Shown one piece after another: positions 1 to 7,899 of a stretch of 64,000 nucleotides of DNA. Within the stretch, counting starts at the first letter, position 1; the number at the start of each line of letters is the position of its first letter. A program made the translations under genes and the position numbers. This DNA comes from JAAYAY01 sp964563135 (GTDB lineage Bacteria; Planctomycetota; Planctomycetia; Pirellulales; Thermoguttaceae), in the NCBI GenBank assembly GCA_964563135.1, contig CAZLWV010000009.1, positions 20,413 through 84,412 of the forward strand. The letters run 5' to 3'. The notes under the pieces were generated by a model. The model was given only the letters and a program-made list of their open reading frames with translations. It had not been told where the DNA came from and searched no databases.

Positions 1-1
1 G

Positions 2-2377
2 CACGTTGTCGCGGGCGGCTCCACCAGCCGGCGCAGCGAGGACGAGATCGAACAGATCATCGACCGGTTTGGCGGGGCCACGAATGCCTTCACCTCCAAC
101 GGGCTGACTGCCTATTTCATCGACTGCCCGGCCAAGGATGTTGATACCTGCATCGAGCTGCTGGCCGACTCCATGCAGCGGATCATCTTCGAGCCGAGCG
201 AATTCCAACGCGAGCTCAAGGTCATCCGGCGGGAACTGTCCGACGGCGAAGCCAACCGCCAACGCGTCCAGTGGAAACTCCTCGGACAGACGATCTACAC
301 GACCCATCCGGCACGCCATCCGGTCATCGGGTATCTCGACGTGCTCAACCGCACGACCAACCAGGCGATCATCGATTTCTACCACGAGCGCTACGTGCCC
401 AACAACCAGGTATTCGTGGTCGTCGGCGACGTCAACACCCAGCGGGTCCTGGAGGAGGTCGCACGTCAGTTCGCCGGTATCCCTCGCAGCCCGGAAACCG
501 TGGTCGCCATGCCCGACGAACCGGAACAGTTGGCGCCTCGCGAAGCAATCCATGAGATGGACGGTTCGACTTACGATATCGCCGTCGCCTGGCCCACGGT
601 CGAGCTTTCCCATCGCGATCTGTACGCATTGGACGTGGCGGCCTACATCCTCTGCGAGGGTGACAGCTCGCGGATGGTGCGCCGGCTGAAGTACGATGAG
701 CAACTAGCGCTCGGCATCAGTTCCGCCAGCTACACTCCCTCCTTCGTTCGCGGCTGGTTTGGCGTGTTTGCTGCAGCGCCTCCCGACCGCTGGGAGAAGC
801 TCTCCGAGGAGATGCTCGTGGAGGTGTACCGGCTTCGCGACGAATTGGTCAGCGATGAGGAGCTCGCGAAAGCCAAGAAACAGAAGGCGGCCGAACTCGT
901 TTTCGGCCAGCAGACCGTCCAGCAGATGGCCGATGCCTTGGGCCGCAACTACATCACGGCGGCTGACCCGCTCTTTGACGAGCAGTACGTCAAGGGGATT
1001 GAGCAGGTCACGGCGGAGCAGATCCAGGAGGTGGCCCGAAGGTACTTCCGCCCCGAGAGGCTCAGCCGCGTCGTGATCGCGCCCCCCGGCGGGGCGCCCA
1101 AGTCTGTGGCCAAGAGTGCCGCGAAGACCGAATCGGAGATCAAGGCCGTCAGACTGCCCAACGGACTGCGAGTCCTGGTCCGGCGCGTTGCCCATCTCCC
1201 CATGGTCAATATCCAGGCCTACGTGGTCGGCGGCGGCCTGTTCGACACCCCTCAGACAGCCGGCCGCTCCCAACTCGTCTCCGCCATGCTCGACAAGGGC
1301 ACAGCGGAGCTCTCGGCCCACGAGATCGCCGGCTACTTCGACTCGATTGGCGGGCAGATCAACTTCAGCGCCGGCCGGAGCACCCTCTACGGCAGCGCGA
1401 CCGTCCTCCGCGACGACTTTCCCAAAGCGGCCTCCATCTTCGCCGACTGCTTCACTCGCCCCGCCTTCCCCGCCGACGAGTTTGCCAAGGTCAAGACCCT
1501 GGCCCTTGGCGCCATCCAGCGCCGGCGCGATGATCCCCAGCAGGAGATCATGGAGTTCTTCTACGACAACCTCCCCGCCGACACCCCCTACCATGTCCTC
1601 CAGGGGGGCAAGAAGGAAACCGTCGAGCCGCTCACCGTCGACGACCTTCGCAAGGTGCACCAGACGCTGTTCGTCCCCGAGAACATGCTCGTAACCGTCT
1701 TCGGCGATGTCGACGAGGAAGAGACACTCAAGATCGTTGCCGACCGTTTCGGCGATCTTCCCAAGGCACCCGGCTTCCAGCCGCTCGTCTTCGACCGCAA
1801 CAATGCCATCCCGCAGTCGATCGACCGGCACCTGCAGACCGGCAAGCCCACGGGCATGATCATGATGGGCTACCCGGGCGTGAGCGTCCGCAGCGAGAAG
1901 GACTACGCCGCGATGGTCGTGCTGGATGCGATTACCTCTGGCTACAGCTATCCGGGCGGCTGGCTTCACAACGAGCTCCGCGGCGAGGGGCTGGTGTACT
2001 TCGTCCACGCACTCCAGATCACCGGCCCGGCGCCAGGTTACTTCGTGGTCATCTCCCAGGTCGCCCCCGATAAGATCGGCGAAGTGGTGGCCCGGATCGA
2101 GAAGAACCTCCAGCGGGCCAAGACCGGCGACATCTCCGACGAGGAATTCCAGCGCTGCAAGGAAATGGTCGTCGCGCTTCACGCCCAGGAGAACACCACC
2201 ATTGCCGCCCAGGCCCAGCAGGCCGCGCTGGATGACCTCTACGGCCTCGGCTACACGTATGACAAGACCTTCGACGCCCGCATCCAGGCCGTCAGCAAGA
2301 AAGACGTCATTGCCGCCGCTAACAAGTACCTGCAGAACCGCGTGCTGGTCACCAGCTCGCCGCAACCGGAACGCTGA
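2..2377 (+). CDS. M16 family zinc metallopeptidase, two-domain (5' end outside window)
   Basis: The reading frame is open from the first bases of the window, so the start lies upstream and 791 residues are visible. M16 enzymes (pitrilysin, mitochondrial processing peptidase type) pair an active half carrying HxxEH with a degenerate half. The window opens with His followed by VVAGGSTSRRS, which fits the second His of HxxEH and its usual downstream stretch. The distal Glu region follows at about residues 80-90 (VIRREL). A second M16 repeat starts near residue 383 with RLPNGLRVLV and lacks the zinc motif, as is normal for the family. A 7-bp hairpin (arms 2376-2382 and 2388-2394) overlaps the stop codon. 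The next gene, a DJ-1-like protein, follows after about 155 bases on the same strand. The family call is secure; the substrate is unknown. Confidence 0.92.
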   Translation, partial: HVVAGGSTSRRSEDEIEQIIDRFGGATNAFTSNGLTAYFIDCPAKDVDTCIELLADSMQRIIFEPSEFQRELKVIRRELSDGEANRQRVQWKLLGQTIYTTHPARHPVIGYLDVLNRTTNQAIIDFYHERYVPNNQVFVVVGDVNTQRVLEEVARQFAGIPRSPETVVAMPDEPEQLAPREAIHEMDGSTYDIAVAWPTVELSHRDLYALDVAAYILCEGDSSRMVRRLKYDEQLALGISSASYTPSFVRGWFGVFAAAPPDRWEKLSEEMLVEVYRLRDELVSDEELAKAKKQKAAELVFGQQTVQQMADALGRNYITAADPLFDEQYVKGIEQVTAEQIQEVARRYFRPERLSRVVIAPPGGAPKSVAKSAAKTESEIKAVRLPNGLRVLVRRVAHLPMVNIQAYVVGGGLFDTPQTAGRSQLVSAMLDKGTAELSAHEIAGYFDSIGGQINFSAGRSTLYGSATVLRDDFPKAASIFADCFTRPAFPADEFAKVKTLALGAIQRRRDDPQQEIMEFFYDNLPADTPYHVLQGGKKETVEPLTVDDLRKVHQTLFVPENMLVTVFGDVDEEETLKIVADRFGDLPKAPGFQPLVFDRNNAIPQSIDRHLQTGKPTGMIMMGYPGVSVRSEKDYAAMVVLDAITSGYSYPGGWLHNELRGEGLVYFVHALQITGPAPGYFVVISQVAPDKIGEVVARIEKNLQRAKTGDISDEEFQRCKEMVVALHAQENTTIAAQAQQAALDDLYGLGYTYDKTFDARIQAVSKKDVIAAANKYLQNRVLVTSSPQPER

Positions 2378-2532
2378 ATTGCCGTGCGCAATTCCGGCAA
2401 GTCACTCTGGATTGAACGGTAGGACTCATGATGGAGCCGACCGCACACTCCGGTGGATGATCCTGGGAGGGCCTCATGGCCCTTCTGCCGATTGATTCCC
2501 ACGCCTTCACACCCTCACCCAAGGAGCCAAAC

Positions 2533-3216
2533 ATGAACAAGCAGAGATCCAGTTCCGTCACGCGCCGCCAGATGCTGGGAGCTTCACTGGGAGCCGCTGC
2601 TGCCGTCACCGTCGGATCGTCGCGGGCCGGGGCCGCTTCCTGGCGGAAGGACAGTCTCAAGGGAAAGAAGGTGCTGGTCGGCATCGGTGAATTCAGCGAG
2701 GGAATGGAAACTTACTATATGGTCTATCGGCTCAAGGAGGAGGGAATCCTTCCGGTCGTGGCCGCCGCCGAAGTCAAGGCCGTCAAGACCGTCGTCCATG
2801 ATTTCGAACCCCAGTACTCCAACTATACGGAAAAGCCGGGCTACTTCATCCAGGCCGATATCGCCTACAAGGATGTGGACCCGACCGACTACCAGGCCCT
2901 CCTCATTCCGGGCGGACGCGGCCCGGAGGAGATGCGTCAACGGGCGGACGTCCTCAAGATCGTCCGTTATTTCCTCGACAAGAAGCTCCCCATCGGTTCG
3001 ATGTGCCACGGTCCCCAGGTTATCTGGGCCGCCGGCCCTGTGACCGGCCGCAAGATGACCTGCTACTACGCCATCCGTCCCGACCTGGAAATGGCCGGCG
3101 CCGAGTTCGTCGACCAGGGGGCCGTTGTCGACGGCAACCTGGTCAGTTCTCGCGGTTGGCCCGATCTGCCCGAGTTCATGCCCGCATTCCTCGACGTCCT
3201 GGCTGCTGCCAAGTAA
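2533..3216 (+). CDS. Exported DJ-1/PfpI family protein with Tat signal
   Basis: This 227-residue protein belongs to the DJ-1/PfpI (class I glutamine amidotransferase-like) superfamily, whose members are proteases, glyoxalases or chaperones. The start at 2533 is chosen because AAGGAG lies at 2521-2526 with ideal spacing; an upstream in-frame start at 2476 has no such site. The N-terminus carries a twin-arginine motif (TRRQMLG) followed by an Ala-rich hydrophobic stretch, so export is predicted. The nucleophile elbow GSMCHGPQ places the conserved Cys at residue 158 with His next to it. Export is unusual, because most DJ-1 proteins are cytosolic. It follows the M16 peptidase and precedes a VWA lipoprotein, but neither neighbour explains its job. 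Substrate and reaction are unknown. Confidence 0.88.
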   Translation: MNKQRSSSVTRRQMLGASLGAAAAVTVGSSRAGAASWRKDSLKGKKVLVGIGEFSEGMETYYMVYRLKEEGILPVVAAAEVKAVKTVVHDFEPQYSNYTEKPGYFIQADIAYKDVDPTDYQALLIPGGRGPEEMRQRADVLKIVRYFLDKKLPIGSMCHGPQVIWAAGPVTGRKMTCYYAIRPDLEMAGAEFVDQGAVVDGNLVSSRGWPDLPEFMPAFLDVLAAAK

Positions 3217-3413
3217 CCGGCCTTTCAAAAACCGGCCGAGAGCAGGCGGCCTCGTCTTCCGGGAATAAATCTCCTCTTCACAGCATCTACTGTTACGAGG
3301 ACAAATCAAGCGCGTCTTTTCGCAGCGGCTCGGGGGTGCTGTTCGCCTGGAATTTCCGCGCCCCCGCACCGCTCGCCTTCCCGGAATCCGTTTCTCAACG
3401 GTCGAGGTCTGCC

Positions 3414-5003
3414 ATGCGATGGTCTCTGATAGCAGTGCTAGCGGTGTGCGCGACGGCAATCGGCTGCGGACAGGCGGCAAATCGATCCCCAGGTTCGCTC
3501 CCCCCCGCAGCCAGTGCCGTATTGCAGGCCGATGCCAACGGCCTGTTGCCCATTCAGGCCCCCGATTTCCAGCCCGAGTTCAACACGGAGGCCTACGATC
3601 GCATCTACGAGAACCCGTTCCTTGCGGCCTCTGAACACCCCTTATCGACCTTCTCCATCGACGTTGACACGGCCTCCTACTCCAACGTGCGCCGGTTCCT
3701 GGAAGACGGCCAGTTGCCGCCCCCCGACGCTGTGCGGATCGAGGAGTTCGTCAACTACTTCGCCTACGACTACGAGCCCCCGACCGACGACAAACCGTTC
3801 TCCGCGCACGTGGAAGTGGCCTCCTGCCCGTGGAATCCCCGGCATCGGCTCGCCCGCATCGGCCTGAAAGGCCGCCAGATCCACAAGGACCAGCGTGCCG
3901 AGGCCAACCTTGTCTTCCTCCTGGATGTCTCCGGTTCGATGAACGAGCCCAATAAGCTCCCGCTGTTGAAATCGGCCATGGAGATGCTGGTCCAGAACCT
4001 CTCGGACCGCGACCGCGTGTCGATCGTCGTCTACGCCGGCGCCGCGGGAGTGGTGCTTCCCCCCACGTCCTGCAAGGAACGCGCCGAGATCCTCGCGGCC
4101 ATGAGCCGCCTCCGGGCGGGCGGCTCGACTGCCGGCAGCGAGGGCATCCAGCTCGCCTACCGGCTCGTCCAGGAGAATTTCGATCCCGAGCGGGTCAATC
4201 GTGTCATTCTCTGCACCGACGGCGACTTCAACGTGGGCATCACCAACCAGGGCGACCTGGTCCGCCTCATCGAGCAGAAGGCCAAGGAAGGCGTGTTCCT
4301 CACCTGCCTTGGCTTCGGCATGGGCAACTACAAGGATTCCACCCTCGAGAAGCTGGCCGACCAAGGCAACGGCAACTACGCCTACGTCGACACGATCCAC
4401 GAGGCCCGCAAGGTGCTCGTCGAGCAACTGGCAGGAACGCTCGTCACGATCGCCAAGGATGTCAAGATCCAGGTCGACTTCAATCCGGCCCAGGTCGCCG
4501 CCTACCGCCTCCTCGGTTATGAGAACCGCCTCTTGCGGGACGAAGACTTCCACGACGACACCAAGGACGCCGGCGAGATCGGCGCCGGCCACACCGTCAC
4601 GGCCCTCTACGAACTCATCCCTGCCGGCCAGGAACTCCAGTTGCCGCAGGTCGAGCCGTCCAGATACCAACAGCCCGGCCAGCCCACCGAGGCGGCCGCC
4701 AGCGGCGAACTCCTCACACTCCGCCTCCGCTACAAGGAACCGGCCGCCGACACCTCCGAAGAAATCTCTTTCCCTGTCAGCGACGCGGGCCAGTCACTCG
4801 ACAGCGCGACGGACGATTTCCGTTTCGCCGCCGCCGTGGCCTCCTTTGGCATGCTGCTGCGCAACTCCGAGCACCGGGGCGAGAGCACCTGCGACCTGGT
4901 CCTTGAACTGGCCCGGTCCGGCAAAGGCAATGACCCCCACGGCTACCGCGCCGAGTTCATTCAGCTCGTGGAACTGGCCCAATCCCTCCAGATGGGCCGA
5001 TGA
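3414..5003 (+). CDS. VWA-domain lipoprotein (YfbK-like, with DUF3520-type C-terminus)
   Basis: The product has 529 residues. The start at 3414 is preferred because it gives a lipoprotein signal with lipobox Cys18 (A-I-G-C); the frame is open further upstream but reads as non-coding there. Residues about 60-150 match the von Willebrand-factor N-terminal region of YfbK-type proteins, including SIDVDTASYSNVRRFL. A VWA domain follows with MIDAS DVSGSM at 171-176. The C-terminal third (FRFAAAVASFGMLLRNS onward) matches the DUF3520 module that ends these proteins. Family members are often called Ca-activated chloride channel-like, but no transport role has been shown, so that name should not be read as function. 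It is probably anchored in an envelope membrane and binds a metal-dependent ligand. Confidence 0.9.
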   Translation: MRWSLIAVLAVCATAIGCGQAANRSPGSLPPAASAVLQADANGLLPIQAPDFQPEFNTEAYDRIYENPFLAASEHPLSTFSIDVDTASYSNVRRFLEDGQLPPPDAVRIEEFVNYFAYDYEPPTDDKPFSAHVEVASCPWNPRHRLARIGLKGRQIHKDQRAEANLVFLLDVSGSMNEPNKLPLLKSAMEMLVQNLSDRDRVSIVVYAGAAGVVLPPTSCKERAEILAAMSRLRAGGSTAGSEGIQLAYRLVQENFDPERVNRVILCTDGDFNVGITNQGDLVRLIEQKAKEGVFLTCLGFGMGNYKDSTLEKLADQGNGNYAYVDTIHEARKVLVEQLAGTLVTIAKDVKIQVDFNPAQVAAYRLLGYENRLLRDEDFHDDTKDAGEIGAGHTVTALYELIPAGQELQLPQVEPSRYQQPGQPTEAAASGELLTLRLRYKEPAADTSEEISFPVSDAGQSLDSATDDFRFAAAVASFGMLLRNSEHRGESTCDLVLELARSGKGNDPHGYRAEFIQLVELAQSLQMGR

Positions 5004-5205
5004 GTAGCGCCATTTCGGAACCAGCCATCGCGTCTGAGACCGTGATCGGCAAATCGCTCAACTCGCGGCCGAAGGCGTGCTCACACGAGGCAACGCAGTT
5101 CCCCGGCCGGTCAAGAGGTCGCGGTTTCTATTGGTAACCGCCGCGCGCGGACTGGGGTCATGCGGGAGCCATCCCCCGTCTGCATCACCGCCGGAAATCG
5201 CGTTC

Positions 5206-6300
5206 TCAGTCTTCGGCTCGTTCGCGTCCGAACCGGTCGGCCGTCTTCAAGGCGGCAACCACCGCATCGGCAGAGACCGGGCACGATTCGTGGTGGATCG
5301 TCTCGCTCTCAGCGCATGCCGCTTCGGCGACTCGCCGCAAGTCGTCGTCGCTCGTCTCGGCCAGTCCGATATCCTCGAGCATGGTGGGCAGTCCCACCGA
5401 CTCGCAGAACTGGTAAACCTCGTCGATGGTCGCCCTGGGCTGGTCGGTCAGGAACAGGCCGGCCAGCGTGCCGACGGCCACCTTCTCGCCGTGCAGGTAT
5501 GCGTGGGTCGCCTCGAGCCGCGTCAGCCCGTTGTGGATCGAGTGGGCGGTTGCCAGGCCGGCGCTCTCGAAACCCAAGCCGCTCAGGAGCGTGTTGGCCT
5601 CCACAATATGGGTCAGCGCCGGCGTGACGACTTTCTCCTCGCAGGCGATTCTCGCCGCAAGCCCGTACTCCAGCAGCGTGTCGTAGCACAGTCGGGCCAG
5701 GGCGCAGGCGGCCAGGGTGCCCGCCCCGCCGCACTCGTTGCGCGCGTGGGCCAGGCGGCACGATTCGGCCTCAAACCACGTGGCCATCGCATCGCCCATG
5801 CCCGCCACCAGGAACCGCACGGGTGCCTCCGCGATCAGCCGGGTGTCGACCAGCACCAGGTCCGGATTTCGCGGCATGACGTCACACCGCACGAACACGC
5901 CGTCCTTTGTGTAAACCACCGCTACGGCGCTGGTGGGGGCGTCGGTCGAAGCGATTGTGGGCACAATGGCCACCCTTGCCCGCACGGAGCGCCCCACCTG
6001 CTTGGCCGTGTCGATGATCTTGCCGCCGCCGATCCCGACAACTACATCGCACGCCTGCGATTGGGCCACGGCCGTCAGCCTCTGGATCTCCTCGTCGCAG
6101 CATTCGCCGCCAAACCGCTCAACCGCCACGGCGGCAGACTCGCGCCAGGCCGGCAGATACCTCGGCAGAATCGTTCTCTCCGCTGTGCCACCCGCGACAA
6201 CCAGCGCGCTGGTCCCCAGCCGCCGGATCTCGTCGGCCAACAGCCCCAGGGCCCCCTCGGCCTGAATGTAGCGCCCGGGAAAAACGGCTATCTGTTTCAT
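5206..6300 (-). CDS. gldA: Glycerol dehydrogenase (iron/zinc-dependent alcohol dehydrogenase family)
   Basis: This 364-residue protein has the full length of NAD-dependent glycerol dehydrogenase, which oxidises glycerol to dihydroxyacetone in the cytoplasm. Visible motifs are the nucleotide-binding GGGKIIDTAK at 91-100, PTIASTDAPTSA at 114-125, and metal ligands matching Asp170 (GMGDAMATW), His253 or His256 (TAHSIHNG) and His270 (YLHGEK). The family also contains sn-glycerol-1-phosphate dehydrogenases, but the GMGDAMATWFEAE and STDAPTS segments favour GldA. It stands alone on the minus strand between two plus-strand genes. A possible promoter (TTGTGC, 16-base spacer, TATCAT) lies about 55-80 bases upstream. 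No dihydroxyacetone kinase lies nearby. Confidence 0.92.
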   Translation of the reverse strand: MKQIAVFPGRYIQAEGALGLLADEIRRLGTSALVVAGGTAERTILPRYLPAWRESAAVAVERFGGECCDEEIQRLTAVAQSQACDVVVGIGGGKIIDTAKQVGRSVRARVAIVPTIASTDAPTSAVAVVYTKDGVFVRCDVMPRNPDLVLVDTRLIAEAPVRFLVAGMGDAMATWFEAESCRLAHARNECGGAGTLAACALARLCYDTLLEYGLAARIACEEKVVTPALTHIVEANTLLSGLGFESAGLATAHSIHNGLTRLEATHAYLHGEKVAVGTLAGLFLTDQPRATIDEVYQFCESVGLPTMLEDIGLAETSDDDLRRVAEAACAESETIHHESCPVSADAVVAALKTADRFGRERAED

Positions 6301-6354
6301 CGGATGGTTCCTGACCTGAAAATGCGTGCCAAATCAAGCGGCGACGATTTCCCC

Positions 6355-6382
6355 ATGATAACCTTCGGCAACAGTTGCACAA
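6355..6382 (-). promoter_or_regulatory. Possible sigma-70-type promoter for gldA
   Basis: On the minus strand TTGTGC (6382-6377), a 16-base spacer and TATCAT (6360-6355) precede gldA. The -10 element is good and the -35 is moderate. The untranslated leader would be about 45-50 bases. Confidence 0.3.
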
Positions 6383-6529
6383 CCTCGGTCGACGCCTTGG
6401 GCCGTGCGGGCCACGTTCGTCGGCCCTCGCGCACAATCACGTTCCGCCGGGCACGCCGCTGTCCTTTCCGGCCCCCTTCCTGTTATCCTTGTCTCCATGA
6501 CACGACTTGCCCCTCACGAGGAAGGTCCC

Positions 6530-7711
6530 ATGCACAAGCCAGCTCTCCGTCGCGCGCACACCTCCCGGCCAGCTCACGCACTGCCGCTCCTGGCGTTTGC
6601 GCTGCTGATGTTCATCCATGTCGCGGGCATACCGGCCCATGCGGACGAAGCAGCCTCCCTCCCCAAGTCGGCCACCGAACCGATTGCCCGGGCGGTGCAG
6701 CAGGAGATCGATGCCGGTCTGTTCCCTGGAGCGGTCCTGCTGGTCGGACGCCCCAAGATGATCCTCTACCACGAGGCGTTTGGCCATGCCCGGATCGAGC
6801 CCGAGAAACTGGCGATGGGAAAGGATAGCCTCTTCGACCTGGCCAGTGTCACCAAGGTGGTGGCCACCGCAACGGCCTTCGGAGTCTGCGTCGACGATGG
6901 AAAGCTTCGCTTCGGCATGTCCATACGCGAGGCCCTGCCCACGCTTTCCGGCGCCGGCATCGAGGCGATCACCGTCGATCAATTGGCCACGCACACCTCC
7001 GGGTTCGACAATACCAAGTACCACGGTCGGGCCCAGGGCCAGGCAATGCTCGACCTCATGCTCCGCGTCTCGCCTCGCTGGCAGCCGGGTTCGCGCTACG
7101 AGTATTCTTGCCTCAATATGATCCTGCTCGGCAAAATGGTCGAACGGGCAGGCGGCCAGCCCTTGAGTTCCTTTTGCCGCACGCGGGTCTTCGGTCCGCT
7201 GGGCATGCCAGACACGGGCTTCGGGCCCTTGCCCCCTTCGCCGCGAGTAGTGCCGAGCGGGGCTCCGGAAATCGGTCAGATCGAAGACGAGCAGGCACGC
7301 CTGGCCGCTGCTCCCGTGGGCAATGCGGGCCTGTTCAGCACGGCCGGCGATCTGGCTCGCTTCTGCGAGATGATGCTTGGTGAAGGTCGCCTCGGCGATG
7401 TCCGTATCCTCTCGCCGGAAGTGCACCGCCACATGACCTGCAACCAGCTCTCGCCGCCGCTGCCTCCCCACGGCTTCGGCTGGGACATGGACCCCCTCGC
7501 CCTCCATCGTCCCAAGCGGCTTTCGGAAAAGGCCTACGGCCACAGCGGACACACGGGGCAATCCATCTGGATCGATCCCGAAAAACAGGTCTACGTGATC
7601 GTGCTCACCAATCGCAATCATCCCAAGATGGTCGGCGGCAAGCGGAAGGACCAACAGTACCAGGCCCGCGCCCGGATCGGCGACGCCGCTCTGCAGTGCC
7701 TCGGTTTCTGA
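6530..7711 (+). CDS. Secreted serine beta-lactamase-like hydrolase (class C / esterase family)
   Basis: The protein has 393 residues. The start at 6530 follows GAGGAAGG (6518-6525) and opens a signal peptide with basic n-region, hydrophobic core and AHA cleavage site near residue 33. The family covers class C beta-lactamases, D-aminopeptidases, penicillin-binding proteins and esterases. Catalytic elements are SVTK (nucleophile Ser106, Lys109), YEYS with Tyr at 190/192 as the second motif, and HSGHTG at 338-343 in place of KTG. The HTG form is common in esterase-type members, so peptide or ester hydrolysis in the periplasm is likelier than antibiotic resistance. It is transcribed divergently from gldA and is probably monocistronic. 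Confidence 0.88.
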   Translation: MHKPALRRAHTSRPAHALPLLAFALLMFIHVAGIPAHADEAASLPKSATEPIARAVQQEIDAGLFPGAVLLVGRPKMILYHEAFGHARIEPEKLAMGKDSLFDLASVTKVVATATAFGVCVDDGKLRFGMSIREALPTLSGAGIEAITVDQLATHTSGFDNTKYHGRAQGQAMLDLMLRVSPRWQPGSRYEYSCLNMILLGKMVERAGGQPLSSFCRTRVFGPLGMPDTGFGPLPPSPRVVPSGAPEIGQIEDEQARLAAAPVGNAGLFSTAGDLARFCEMMLGEGRLGDVRILSPEVHRHMTCNQLSPPLPPHGFGWDMDPLALHRPKRLSEKAYGHSGHTGQSIWIDPEKQVYVIVLTNRNHPKMVGGKRKDQQYQARARIGDAALQCLGF

Positions 7712-7899
7712 GCGGCCAGCGGACCATGCTGCTGAATCACGAAGCAGCCGTTGCCGATCGTCGTGCTCAAAACGGTGGAGATTCACCTGCCGGGAATGCG
7801 GCTTCGGCGAGCATCTTCCGGCCAGTCTCCGCGTCCCCAGCACGTTCCCAGTCCGGCCCCACCCCGGGGCAGGTGAGACCGTCGTGCAGCGCATGAGTT

